DNA of 64,000 bases from assembly GCA_016584305.1 (NCBI GenBank), contig JACEEZ010018356.1:192918-256917 (forward strand). Direction: 5' to 3'. Under the pieces are notes generated by a model, which saw nothing but the letters and a program-made list of their open reading frames with translations, ran no database searches and was not told where the DNA came from. Position numbers and translations under genes: made by a program. Below are positions 12,581 through 43,512 of the stretch, piece after piece. Origin of the DNA: Chionoecetes opilio (lineage: Eukaryota; Arthropoda; Malacostraca; Decapoda; Majidae). Every line of letters starts with the position of its first letter. The stretch's first letter is position 1.

Positions 12581-15551
12581 AAAGTTGGAGCCTATAGCGC
12601 TTGTAGGCATTTTTTTCTTTCGAGGGCTCAGGTGGTTGGCCCTCGCCTGTTGGTGGCGCAGGCAGGATTCTTTATAGTGACACCTGTGGTCTTAGGTGAA
12701 GATCCTGTTTTCTATGATGTTTGGATCCTCAGTCAGGCTCATGCTGCCACCTGGTGTTTCCTCCGCCGCACTTGAAGTCGCAGTCGAAAGAACAGGCATG
12801 CTACATGCGGGTTTCTTCGGCCACTCGACGATGGATTTGACAGTTGCTCTTTAGTGAGACTTGAACTCGGGACCTTCTGCTCACCTACCAGGCTCTTGTC
12901 TACCGCATTAAAGAAGGTCGAAAGAGTTGCTCCGGGCAGGATTTGAACTCGGGACGTCGAGCTCACCACTCCAAGACGCTAACCACCGAGGCCACCGCCT
13001 CCCTCTTTGTTAGGAAATTGTTAGGAATGATTAGTTGTAAAGATTAGATTATAACATATGATTAGATTTAAGTTGATTAGACAAAGTCAGTATTTTTTAC
13101 TGATTCGATGTCAAGGAGCGAAATTTTCACCCAAACGCAGTGCGAGGATCTGTGGGCCACTATAAAACGATCCCTAACAACTATTCATGAGGCAGAATTT
13201 TATGGAAGCCATAAAATAAACTTTAAATCCACGTGACAAACCAAACACCGCTGTCGTTATAACATGACAAATACATATGAAAATTATAGATATAGATATT
13301 CAGTAATTGAATTCAGTATTCATGTAATTAGTGATGCAATAACTTGATTAGTATGGTTTGCTTCATATTGATGTTCCTATATTATGTGTATTGCAATATG
13401 CAATGTATGTATAATGTATGTAATTGATATTCAGAATCTCTCCATAATTTTTTATAATATTCTTCTACATAAACATTGTCTCTTTCAGGCCGATGCGATT
13501 TCTACATTGGGCATGAGATAATTCAGGCTACTCCCCTCTCCTTGATCTGCCAGAAAGACAGCCCCCTCATTCCAGCCCTAAACGAACGGTAAGGAATGCA
13601 CATGCAAGTAAGAGTTCAGAGACTTACCATGATTTTGTTCCTGTTGACTTAGGTTATCCAATGGTAGTAGCTATAATGGACCATAGCTAGAATTTCCGTC
13701 GCTGATGATTTACACGTTGATAGGGTAGACTCACTTATAGGTGGTGCATTAGCAGGAGAGCACGTGTTTCCACTACCCTTTCTCCCTTCTTAGTGTCAGA
13801 AAAGACCTGAACCCCCAGCTGGTGAATTGGGAGAAGTAAAGGAATCTATAATGTGCATTTTTTGTGTGTGAGCAAACTGCCTTGGGTTTGGCATAATAAA
13901 TGGATAATAATTTATTGGATAATAAATAGAAACACACATTTGCTCGCTGGTTCAGGGGATGAGAACGAGGCTCACCGCAGTGTTGTTCCGAGTTCTTGTG
14001 CTGTTCAAGGCTCGGGATTATTTTCAACAAAAGGGAGCAGTTACTGTCCCCACTAAGCAAGGTGATGATTATATGTGTGGTGTGGGAGGTCCAAACCTTA
14101 CCCGAAGATTGGCTCTTGTCATGGTTTATAACTTATATAGGCATTGAACTTTCCTGGGGCCTAGCGCATCACTAGATACCTTTATTTCTCCAGATATTGA
14201 TCTTCTGTCTGGGGGAAAGGATTGCCAGAAGCCGCTAATATGGGGAAATATATTTATAGGCTGAAATCTCCCCCCAATGAATAGCTGGGTACGATAGCAT
14301 TAATGTCCGATCTAAATTGCATGTGGTGGTTCAGAAAAGCATGCCAAATAGTGAAAGAAGAAGATGTAGAAAATATGATAGATCGATGCGATGTGGCAAC
14401 GCCAACAGTCGCCATGTTGTGGCCAAGCAGATCCGGCTCGCCACCCCACTCCACAATAACACCTTGCCCGGACCAGAGCTCTCGAAGCAGGACGATAATA
14501 AGACCCGTCGCCGCCCTCCCACGTGTTTCGCTTGTCCAGAGCTTGTTCCTGCTGACGGAGGCAGGAGGAAGTCGCAGCGCGAGGATAGGAGGAGCGTTTT
14601 GGACGAGGTAGACGCAGGCTGAGACGCTGAGTGTGAGGAGGTCGAGAGGGCAAGCGAGGAGGAGGGTCTTCCACGTGGTTTTGACGAGAGGACCACAGCT
14701 GCAGGTTCATCAGTACTAAGCGTGAGATACCCTAACCTAACCCCCCTTCTTTTATTTCCCAGCTGATACCATAGGTGATAGGGTATCATAGGTAGCTAGG
14801 GAAAGGTATTTAGGGCGAGAAAGTGCGAGTGAAAGCGAGTCCAAATACAGGACATGTAATGGCGTGCTGGCGTGCTAATTATTCTGCCATTTATTATTAT
14901 TACCTAGTTAAGGTAGTTAACCTGCGTTTGTTGTGTACCTAACTATCGCTCCAGTGAGTTCTTGAACCCGTCGGTAATTTTTTGAGTTGGTGTTCAGTGA
15001 AGTCTTAGCCACACACACACACACCCCATATAAATCCAAAACCCGACAGTTCTATAACCTCTAGATCCCTGCCTGGAGGATGATAGCTGATGGTCTCACA
15101 AACACACGCAAATAATTCCAAATGTTAGGACTTTAAAAAATGTCATTGTCCTGTGTACGGTAACTGGTTGCCGCTCTGTATGTATGGTAGAAGTACTGTT
15201 TTCTTGAGCATTTTATTTCAATTCAGTGTTATTGCAGGATAATATCCGCGAATGAAGTTGGATTGTTAAACTACTGGACTGAGTACGACGTTCCCAATTC
15301 CAGCGCATGTGAGCAAATGCCATACAAAATCACCGTCAGTTCGTCTCTTTCCCTCAGGCAGTGCTGGGTAAGACCCAATGAGGGTAAAATAATGTTTAAT
15401 GAAAATAAAGTGTTTATGGTAGTGGCATCCACCGTACATGAGAACCTTAACACTCTCCCAGGCTATGCTGGTGGTGCTCGCGGGAGGCCTGGCAGTGGGT
15501 GTTGCCATTCTGGTTATGGAGTTGCTGTTTGCCACTGTCTTGCGTCACTAA
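5453..15551 (+). CDS. Divergent ionotropic receptor (IR), copy 1, intact, 636 aa
   Basis: Predicted ligand-gated cation channel of the ionotropic-receptor branch of glutamate receptors; the family acts in chemosensory membranes. Exons: 5453-5531, 5739-5842, 5949-6050, 8405-8628, 8766-8912, 10449-10607, 10783-10873, 11139-11424, 11710-11930, 12010-12187, 13489-13588, 15238-15367, 15462-15551 (TAA), all GT-AG with matching phases. Residues 1-16 (MRLFTSLYFWFFSVDC) look like a signal peptide. A short N-terminal domain runs to about 218. Ligand-binding lobe S1 is about 219-350, with GPFAVNAARYEAVDF; its Arg, about 317, aligns with the glutamate alpha-carboxylate-binding Arg of iGluRs, while the usual Thr five residues before it is Ala. 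M1 is about 354-376. Pore and M3 are about 400-437 with SYEGNLMSLLAV, equivalent to SYTANLAAF. S2 is about 438-607 and M4 608-633. Ligand unknown. Confidence 0.92.
6324..8329. mobile_element. pogo/Tigger-like DNA transposon remnant in intron 3 of copy 1
   Basis: The left end GTAAAATCCTTTCTAATTCG and the right end (read in reverse) CCGTAAACCCTCTCTAATTC resemble Tigger-type termini. TA flanks both sides (6322-6323, 8330-8331). AATTCGAAC/TTCGGATAATTCG motifs repeat inside both ends. No transposase is readable; about 1.46 kb of the interior is the palindromic element listed separately. Intron 3 of copy 2 lacks it. Confidence 0.5.
6451..7913. mobile_element. 1.46-kb palindromic (fold-back) element with TA flanks
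   Basis: Two arms of about 700 bp are near-perfect reverse complements: left begins CTATAGTCTATTCACTTAAG, right ends with its complement. They surround a loop of about 55 bases (7160-7216). TA is duplicated at 6449-6450 and 7914-7915, the target preference of Tc1/mariner-like transposases. Neither arm encodes a recognisable protein. Arm similarity is high, so insertion or arm homogenisation is recent. Confidence 0.75.
9416..10325. other. About 900-bp insertion in intron 5 of copy 1, unidentified
   Basis: Copy 2 runs straight from GAGATCAT to the following GTAAGTTAATATT (around 23440-23480), so this block was gained by copy 1. It has CAA-rich stretches and, near the right end, a strong hairpin (ACAAGCCCTTC CGAG AAGGGCTTGT, 10261-10287). 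No transposon protein or target duplication was recognised. Confidence 0.45.
12493..12578 (+). repeat. (AC)n microsatellite in intron 10 of copy 1
   Basis: About 43 CA units. The sequence just before it (ACCATGGGTGAACACA) is the empty target site of the hAT element at 25948-28718 in copy 2. Confidence 0.95.
12580..13005 (-). mobile_element. tRNA-derived SINE, intron 10 of copy 1
   Basis: On the minus strand it begins GGGAGGCGGTGGCCTCGGTG with A-box-like TGGCCTCGGTGGTTAGCGT and B-box-like GAGTTCAAATCC. The body ends CTATAGGCTCCAAC. An allied copy sits at the same place in copy 2 (28757-29216), so insertion preceded the copy 1/2 duplication. Confidence 0.8.
14150..14990. other. Copy-1-specific intron 11 insertion, unidentified
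   Basis: Absent from the matching intron of copy 2. GC-rich in the middle (14400-14700), with long open minus-strand frames that show no known domain and no conservation in the paralogue. Not called as a gene. Confidence 0.4.
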
Positions 15552-15685
15552 CGATGATGATGGTGAGCTTCTACCTGCTCGTGTAAGTGTGTGAGTGAGT
15601 GTTAAACATAAATATAAACACTTAAATATAGACAAATATAAGTCTGTAGATTTTTCATATAAGTATTTCAGGACACCCGAACGAT

Positions 15686-15695
15686 AATAAATAAA
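15686..15695 (+). terminator. Polyadenylation signals of IR copy 1
   Basis: Overlapping AATAAATAAA 135 bases after the TAA. The signal and its context are conserved at 41133-41142 after copy 2. Confidence 0.5.
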
Positions 15696-16295
15696 GACAT
15701 AATTATACTTTTTTCAAATACTTTGAAGATGAATTCACTAATCTTTTCAATTGTACATAATGCTGAAATATATTGACAGGCCTGCCATGACATTCATTAT
15801 ATTCAATTCGCGATGTAATAAATTGTTCTGAGGCCGCGCACCCTACATTTACCTGCCTCAGAAGATTTTGAATGTTTTGTGAGATATCAGTGAGGCCTGT
15901 AAGTGATCGCCGCATTCTGTAGTGTTTATAAAACGCGTGGATCACACCGGCCGTCTGTCTTTCCTTATCTTATTCCGTGGATCAGACTAAACCATGCAGG
16001 GAGGAGACAATGCACATCAGCACCGTACATAAAGCAGAATCATCAGGGTATGCCTCAGTCTTCAGGACTCCATTAGTTGATGAGCTGCATTCGTAACTAG
16101 AATAGAGAAGCGGACAACTTATACATGAAAAACTTAAAAGGAGAGTAATGTAGTGTATGCAGTACAATACAGTCTTCAAATATCCTATACGTCAGAAGAA
16201 AAGTTTGAAAGTAACGATAAGTTTTCATTCAGAAACTCTAAAATGTGGTTCGCAAGTACGCTAGTCAATATATTTGATCTGTCAGCGAATCCTTC

Positions 16296-17443
16296 GCTGC
16301 ATGCTGTCCTGACTGCCGTGTGGCAACCAGGTACCATTCCTCCTGACTGGAAAAGAGGGCTGGTCGTCCCTATCTGGTAAGGGAAAGGGGACCGTCAGGA
16401 CTGCAATAATTACGTCGGTATTACACTGCTCAGCGTGCCAGGCAAGGTGCTTGCCCATCTATTGCTGACACGGACCCGCAGTCATCTGCTGAAGCATCGG
16501 AGACTTCATCAGTCTGGGTTCACGCCTGGTAAGTCAACAACGAACGGACCGTATCCTAGCGCTTCGTGTCCTGGTGGAACGCCGACGTGAGTTTCGACAG
16601 GGATGCTTGCATCCTATGTTGATCTCAAGAAGGCGTTTGACTCAGTGCATCGTGAGTCACTCTGGGATCTTCTACGACTTCGCAGGATTCCTGCAAGGAC
16701 TATTGGTTTGATGACGGGTCTGTACTCTGGGACTGAGAATACTGTGAAGTGTGGAGGAGGTGTATCCAGCTTCTTAACCTGTTAATACAGGAGTAAGGCA
16801 AGGGTGCGTCTTTTCCCCATCACTTTTCAACCCCTGTATGGACTGGGTATTGGGCAAAGTTGTAGATCAAAGTGATTGTGGAGCATCCCTCGGCAACACC
16901 AAGATCACTGATCTTGTTTTTGCCGATGATGCAGTAATCTTTGCTTAGTCGCTGGAGGTCCTGGTGATGGCTCTCGAGGCGCTGCACGAGGAGGTAAAGC
17001 CTTTGGGACTTGAGGTCTCCTGGCTTAAGACCAAGGTCCAGATGTTTGGAGGCTTACTAGATGAAACTGTACAGTCTGTTCATGCGTGCGGCGAGGACAT
17101 TGAGATCTTGGAAAGTTTTACATACCTTGGTAGCGCAGTCCATAATGATGGCGGGTCACGTCAAGAAGTCTTACGGCGGATTGGCATAGCCCACGGTGTT
17201 ATGGACTCGCTCAGCGGGAGTATTTGGCGTTGTCCGTACCTGTGCAGGAGGACAAAGATCCGGATCTTCAAGTCGCTTGTGATCCCTGTCTTACTCTATG
17301 GTTGTGAGACATGGGACACTAAATAGCGACTTGAAGAGACGAATCGATGCCTTTGGTAATAAGTTTCTTCGCAGAGTGGCGTGGCGTCGTTGGGTAGGCG
17401 AGGCGACACGCCCCCCGCGTTTGCCCCCAATGATTTATTGATT
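16296..17443 (+). pseudogene. 5'-truncated, decayed RTE-type LINE (reverse transcriptase remnant)
   Basis: Translations match the RT and C-terminal region of the fuller element at 33674-37038 (PDWKRGLVVPIW, KKAFDSVHRESLWDLL, FADDAVIFA, LLYGCETW), with several stops and frameshifts. It is flanked by GAATCCTTC at 16287-16295 and 17444-17452, a 9-bp target duplication, and ends in ATTTATTGATTGA, the short-repeat tail seen in the other copies. Copy 2's 3' flank (near 41729) is uninterrupted here. Confidence 0.8.
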
Positions 17444-17594
17444 GAATCCTTCATGCCTTGTAATTCCATGTTATTTTCAGGAACGTATTAAGGATCCAGG
17501 GAGTTCTTGATAAACCCTGAAACACTAAGGTTAAATAAAAGTGAAATTAGCGATCTGTTTAATGTCCTGTTTTTCTGTTCACACATTAGCGTTG

Positions 17595-17707
<113 letters not shown>

Positions 17708-17956
17708 ACAAGTGATTCTACCCGATCTCACTCGGTGGGGGCGACGTGACTTCAATCTTTTCGGTCAAAGCTTACAACAAATAATGTAAAATAAAACAAG
17801 TATTTCATTACCAGAAGATAATACCGTGGTATAGGTACCAATAAGTATCGTGTAAAATCTTCAAAAGCATGAAAGTGTAATTCTTTTGAAAGGTCACAGG
17901 TGGGCAGAAGGTGCAGCGTCCACCTGTGATGCAGGCGCAGTGCGCGCCAGTGTATG

Positions 17957-18045
17957 TATAAAGCGACGCCGCGCACCTGCAGGATCACTTACTCTGTGTG
18001 TCTGTCTGGTGTTGCCGATGACTCTGCCCAGCCGCGCCACACCCG
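17957..18045 (+). promoter_or_regulatory. Predicted core promoter and 5' untranslated exon of IR copy 2
   Basis: TATAAAG at 17957-17963, a TCACTT initiator-like site 25-30 bases on, and a GTGAGA donor after 18045. Nearly identical to 286-372. Confidence 0.45.
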
Positions 18046-18564
18046 GTGAGAAGCACGCTGTGTGTCGAGATACTATAGCACATACACACACACAGACACA
18101 CACACACTGATATAATAGATTAATAGGAAGTGAAACTTGCGTAATCTATGGAGAAAGGTGATTTATAATATCAGCATGAATGAAATTGTTTATCGTTCAT
18201 CATAATCAAGGTAACAATATTTTCTGTCCCAAATTCCGGATAACACTTTTCAATGATAGTTTGTTATGTCATAATTTTTTTGCGGCAAATATGAGATGGT
18301 TCATTAACATAAGTAATTCGTTTAAAATGTTATAAGATAAATAAAGAGTTGTTAGTTTCCAGCAAATACACATGTCTACATGTCCATGTGATTGTACTGC
18401 AGATGTGCTGTATATCCATATTGACGAGTCTTTGTGTATATCTGTACACGTTATTGGGATGTACATAGTTGTGCATGCATAAATAATTTACTTTTCTCAT
18501 CTTATTGCCTGAACCACTGATGATAGAAAACACTTTCAGATCGAGGGCTGTGCCTCTTGTTATT

Positions 18565-18903
18565 ACCTCCGCCAACGAAGTTGGAGGGGTTATGTTTTCA
18601 CCCCGATCTGTCTGTCTGTCTGTCTGTCTGTTTGTTAGTGTACAGGATTTCTCAAAAAATTACGAATAGATTTGGACCAAACTCGGTATACCAAGTCTAT
18701 TTGGTATAAGGAAGAACTGATTTAATTTTGGATGAAATCTATTGACAACTGTTGCCATGGTAACCAATTGATGAAATATTCGGCCGGATGTATGCGCTCA
18801 TACTGAGTGTACATATATATAATATAAATATATATATATATCATGCAACCAATTGATAAAATATTCGGGCGGAGCTATGCGCCTACTGAGTGCCCCCCCC
18901 TAG
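18565..18903 (+). mobile_element. CTCCGCC-type dispersed element
   Basis: Begins ACCTCCGCCAACGAAGTTGG, has a (TCTG)n tract, TGGACCAAACTCGGTATACC, and ends CTACTGAGTGCCCCCCCCTAG. Copy 1 lacks it; TTATT flanks both ends here. Related copies lie at 26374-26704 and 47108-47376. Non-coding and probably non-autonomous; class not recognised. Confidence 0.65.
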
Positions 18904-19150
18904 TTATTGTTGTTTTTATAGTGTGAATTTTTACGGTAATGGTCATTTACATCACATATGCATCCACTCTATCACCCACTCACTACACACACACGTGAGG
19001 GTGATAGTTGGCGATCAATAGCAGAAGGTCGTGGGTGAATCAAACAAATAACACACACGCAAAACAAACAAAAAAACAAACAAGGCAATTAGTATTCTCT
19101 CGTTAGTAGCTTTACTAGTACAAGCGTTCTCTTATAGAGGAAGTGATGGT

Positions 19151-19474
19151 ATGTATCACCGAAGGGAAACTTGTCTCTACGAGCGACTGACGTTCCTGTG
19201 GCTGTGGTCTGCGGGCCTGTCAATGCGGTCAATTGCGAGACGATCTGGCAGAAATCCACGCACGGTGCGGCGGTGGTTGTGCTGGTGGATGCAGAATGGA
19301 CGCCTCACCAGGGTAGTCAGTAGCCATCAGCTTCGTTTTTTCCCCGTTGCCAGGTGTGAAGGCAAGGACGTCACATCCAGTGTGAGGACAGACACGCCCT
19401 CCACCCTCTACGCCGCGCTGAGTCCAGCGGTGAAGGAAACTGTGCCTTGGAGTGTAATTAAAATGTTATCCTAG
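19151..19474 (+). CDS. Small helix-turn-helix ORF in the 5' region of IR copy 2
   Basis: Encodes 107 residues, nearly identical to the ORF of copy 1 through to the shared VPWSVIKMLS end. The acceptor-like TTCTCTTATAG ends at 19137. A 1-nt deletion relative to copies 1 and 4 lies between the ancestral ATG (19146) and the HTH. The first ATG is therefore out of frame, while a second ATG at 19151 restores the HTH frame. HTH core residues are kept (one Cys to Ser in the turn). Function unknown, with the same alternatives as for the copy 1 ORF. Confidence 0.45.
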   Translation: MYHRRETCLYERLTFLWLWSAGLSMRSIARRSGRNPRTVRRWLCWWMQNGRLTRVVSSHQLRFFPVARCEGKDVTSSVRTDTPSTLYAALSPAVKETVPWSVIKMLS

Positions 19475-20189
19475 CGCGTCAGTGTGCTCGTGCCTTAGTA
19501 AATTGTACTTTAAATGTTTAGGGCTTTTTTCAAAACAATCAAACACTTCGACAAAAACATGTGGTGGGGGGGCTTGGCGTTTGCCACCCTCAAAGTGGAG
19601 CCCAACACAACCGTCCTCTCAAGACCTGTTGGCCAAGGTTTTGAAAGTTGAGCTGGTTTTAGATAAAGCTAGATTGAATGAAAAAAACTAGATAAAGCTA
19701 GATTGAATGAAAAAAACAGAGTTGTAAAATATTTATTCTTATGTCTATTACTATTATTACTATGTTTATATAAGCATGTGGAATGTTTTTCATCCTTGGC
19801 GGAAGTGCGGTCTTGGACTGATCTTGTTGGTGTTTTATCTCGTGTTCAATTCTCTAGCAAAAATTTGTTTGGCCTTAAGGTTAAAAACAATTAAATCTGT
19901 GTCAAATACAATATCATTGGCCTTTTAATACCACTTCTTTATTTTCACAAAAGAAATATCAACAAGGTATGCAGCAAATAATACACTGGGATTCATACAA
20001 AATATGAATTCTAGTTTAAAGTAATTAAAATTTTATGCTGCAGTGATATGAAAATAGTTCTTGGAAAGTTTGTTCTCATGAGACGGAGGAATAGGGTACG
20101 TGTGTTTGTTTACCCTGACTTTTGGCAAGTGATAAAAATAATGTTTAGTTTTAGTATATTTACAAATTATCAAACTTTTAGTATTTTAA

Positions 20190-20235
20190 TATTATATATA
20201 TATATATAAGATATAAATAGATAGATGATATAAAT
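20190..20235 (+). repeat. (AT)n / ATAG-rich microsatellite
   Basis: Short TATATATA run followed by ATAGATAGATGATATAAATAG. Confidence 0.8.
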
Positions 20236-20518
20236 AGATATTCGTTATACTACTGTCATTCTGTGTGTGTGAAATTTACACTATTAGAACAATTCGTTAA
20301 AATATTTCCTGAACCAGCGAATTGAAGTCGCAAGCCGCTGGTAATGGTAAGATGGTAAGATGGCGTATCTTTTTGTAATTACTAATTTATGATGAACCTG
20401 AACGATACAATCATCGTTTCAGATATGTTGCGTTTGTGAGAATTTTATTCCCCAAACATTTGAATACTGAAAGAAGTTGATGTTTAGATAATAGTCATTT
20501 CCCTTTGCCAGCTGCAAG

Positions 20519-40559
<20,041 letters not shown>

Positions 40560-40585
40560 GGACGATGGTGAGCCTCTACCTGCTC

Positions 40586-40616
<31 letters not shown>

Positions 40617-40670
40617 TTAGATATAAACCCTTAAATATAGACATACAGTATATTGTCTATGACTATTTGG

Positions 40671-41078
40671 GGGAGGCGGTGGCCGAGTGTTTAGCGTCTT
40701 GGAGTACTAAACTCAATGTCCCGAGTTCGAATCCTGCCGGAGGCAACTCTTTCAAGAGTCTGGTAGGGGAGCAGAAGGTCCCGAGTTCAAGTCTCACCAA
40801 GGAGCAACTGTCTAATTCATCGTCGAGTGGCCGAAGCAACCCACATGCAGTATGCATGCATAACTGTCTTCCGATTGCGAGTGTGACGGTGGACTCTAGG
40901 GGCTGCATGAGCCTAAACTGTAGAACCGAACATCACAGAAAATGGGATCTTCACCCGAGACCACAGGTGTTACTATAAAAATCCAGCCTGCGCCACCAAC
41001 GGGCGAGATCGACCAACATCAAGACTCTCCATAAACCTACAGACGCTATAGGCTACAACGTAAAAAAAAAAATAATAA
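40671..41078 (+). mobile_element. tRNA-derived SINE in the 3' UTR region of copy 2
   Basis: GGGAGGCGGTGGCCGAGTGT (A-box-like), GAGTTCGAATCCTGCC (B box), body ending CTATAGGCTAC, tail AAAAAAAAAATAATAATAAT. It sits between the TGA (40557) and the AATAAA at 41133. Copy 1 is uninterrupted (ATAGACAAATATAAGTC, 15630-15645). Confidence 0.85.
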
Positions 41079-41132
41079 TAATATATAAGTCTGTAGATTT
41101 TTCATATAAGCATTTCAGGACACCCGAACGAT

Positions 41133-41142
41133 AATAAATAAA
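41133..41142 (+). terminator. Polyadenylation signals of IR copy 2
   Basis: AATAAATAAA in the same context as after copy 1, now about 575 bases from the stop because of the SINE. Confidence 0.45.
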
Positions 41143-41739
41143 GACCTAATTATACTTTCTTTTCCAATACTTTGAAGATGAATTCACTAATCTTTTCAAT
41201 TGTAATGCTGAAATATATTGACAGGCCTGCCATGACATTCATTATATTCAATTCGCGATGTAAATTGTTCTGAGGCCGCGCACCCTACATTTACCTGCCT
41301 CAGAAGATTTTGAATGTTTTGTGAGATATCAGTGAGGCCTGTAAGTGATCGCCGCATTCTGTAGTGTTTATAAAACGCGTGGATCACACCGGCCGTCTGT
41401 CCTTCCTTATCTTATCCCGCGGATCAGACTAAACCATGCAGGGAGGAGACAATGCACATCAGCACCGTATATAAAGCAGAATCATCAGGGTATGCCTCAG
41501 TCTTCAGGACTGCATTCGTTGATGAGCTGCATTCGTAACTAGAATAGAGAAGCGGACAACTTATACATGAAAAACTTATAAGGAGAGTAATGTAGTATAT
41601 ACAGTACAATACAGTCTTCAAATATCCTATAAGTCAGAAGAAAAGTTTCAAAGTAACCATAAGCTTTCATTCAGAAACACATAAAATGTGATTCGAAAGT
41701 ACGCTAGTCAATATATTTAATCTGTCAGCGAATCATTTG

Positions 41740-43000
41740 ATGCCTTGCAATTCCATATTATTTTCAGGAACATATATCCAGGGAGTCCTTGAGGACTATA
41801 AGGATCCAGAGAGTCCTTGATAAACCCTGAAACACTTCGATTAAATAAAAGTGAAATGAGCGATCTGTTTAATGTCCTGTTTCTCTGTTCGCACAATAGC
41901 GTTTCTTTCTCTTTTTTTTCTCTCTCTGCCATTGCTACATAAGAAGGCAGCTCCTGTTCAATAGCCTACTGGGCCTGTTAAGGAGTAACAATCGCTGCAG
42001 GTATATTGTCTGCCAATAGTTTTGTTTCAATGTCTGGTATTAAGTCCATGACCCTGTCCCCAGGCTTGAAAGACAAGGTTAGGGCCGCATGGCGTGCCTT
42101 TACCGATGTTAAATATGTAAAAAATCAAATCGACTACTTTATTCTCGTAGTACACTTGCATCATTGCGCTGCTGTCCCCCTGAATTTAATTGGATTCTAA
42201 AAAAATTCTGATTCAATCTTTGGACAATTAAGTTGCCCCTACCAGTCCATCCCACAAGAAACAAAACGATGCATTGGCAAGTATTTTTCCACAATATCAT
42301 TTAGCAATTTGAATAATGTGGTTTTGCTGCCACCTCAAAATGCTTGGAGAATATTGTTGCCAAGTGTCATAATTTCCTCCTATGTCTCTAGAGTTAAACG
42401 CACAGTTCTACATCATATTAAAGAGCTTTTGAACCAAACTGAAACATGAGAGCAATTATGAGAATGCAGGAAAGGGCAATATAGTTTTCATGGATCCAAT
42501 TCTTGTTTCTGACCTTATTCCATCCCTACATCTTGAACATTTTAGATCTTTTGTATTTGTTACTAGTGTATAATTATAGTTCGCGGTTCAATATGTCTTT
42601 GTGGGCTTGCTGCTTGTATTTGAAATTCTCATTTTATTTTCCCCAATCTTTGGTCAATTTCTCCATCTGTATTTTAGACAACAATTTCATAGCTGGTAGT
42701 TGACCTCTGCTGAGACATTAGCTCTAATCATATTGTTTCCTCACGACTTGTTCAGGGCACATACTGTATTGAAACAAGAACTTTAATTTTAGGTACTCGA
42801 CGAAGCGATCTGGCTGTTCTTGGGTGCACGATTGATCACTTCATTGCCCTCTGTACTACTTGGTACAAGCTGAACTTACTTCAACCCAAAATACTACAGT
42901 AACCGTTAGATAGCACAATAAACTGATAATCAGTTGTTTAAACATTACAATTCAATTGTACAGGCAAGATACTATAAGGGACTTTCGATTATAAATATGT
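41740..43000. other. Intergenic DNA between IR copies 2 and 3
   Basis: Up to about 41900 it matches the 3' flank of copy 1 (17445-17590). Beyond that it is unique here. Discontinuous frames around 42006-42470 (KDKVRAAWRAFTDV, then PYQSIPQETKRCIGKYF) look like a broken coding remnant of unknown origin. No promoter or RNA gene recognised. Confidence 0.4.
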
Positions 43001-43026
43001 CGCTCACTATCTTCTATGAAATAAAG

Positions 43027-43190
43027 TTTAGGATGATACTACTACTTTTGTTACTACTAGTACTACTACTACTAGTGCTACTACTAGTGCTACTACTACT
43101 ACCTGTACTAGTAGTACTAGTCCTACTACTACTACTAGTACTACTACAACTACCTGTACTAGTAGTACTAGTCCTACTACTACTACTAGT
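43027..43190 (+). repeat. (CTA)n-rich trinucleotide repeat upstream of IR copy 3
   Basis: Imperfect CTACTACTAGTACTA units. A related tract at 53836-54060 lies at the same position before copy 4. Confidence 0.9.
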
Positions 43191-43344
43191 ATGTGCCTTT
43201 CCTGTGGACTTGGCATAACTACAATAATGCCAAATGTCTGATGCATTATTGTGAACTTTACTTTCAGTGGCTTCATGACTTGATAATAAGGCAAGAAACC
43301 TCGGTTAGTAAGTACGAAATTCGTCCGTGGTGGAATTGCGTACA

Positions 43345-43450
43345 AATATATATATAGCATTGCTTCATCTAGTGACTCACTTCTCTTCTGCCTGTCTCCT
43401 GCTACCGACGACTCTGCCCTGCCGCTCCACTCCCAGTGAATCTTCCTGAG
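43345..43450 (+). promoter_or_regulatory. Predicted core promoter and 5' untranslated exon of IR copy 3
   Basis: AAATATATATATAG occupies the TATA position, GACTCACTTCTC the initiator position, and CTGAG|GTGACA a donor-like end at 43450. 43190-43500 aligns with 54120-54420. The discrete TATAAA of copies 1/2 is replaced by a short TA repeat. Confidence 0.4.
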
Positions 43451-43512
43451 GTGACAAGCAGGTAGAGGGTTGAAGTACACAAACACACTCAGACACACAC
43501 ACACACACACAC

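Noticed and set aside
12353..12775. ORFs through (AC)n runs (also 24814-25523, 63458-63904)
   Set aside because: Thr-His or Cys-Val dipeptide repeats from microsatellites, partly overlapping real IR exons in other frames.
14312..14789. Open minus-strand frames of 130-150 codons in intron 11 of copy 1
   Set aside because: Three overlapping frames are open at once in GC-rich DNA, with no domain, no start context and no counterpart in copy 2.
42006..42470. Possible decayed transposase between copies 2 and 3
   Set aside because: Several frames give protein-like stretches, but no family motif could be recognised, so it is only mentioned as intergenic.
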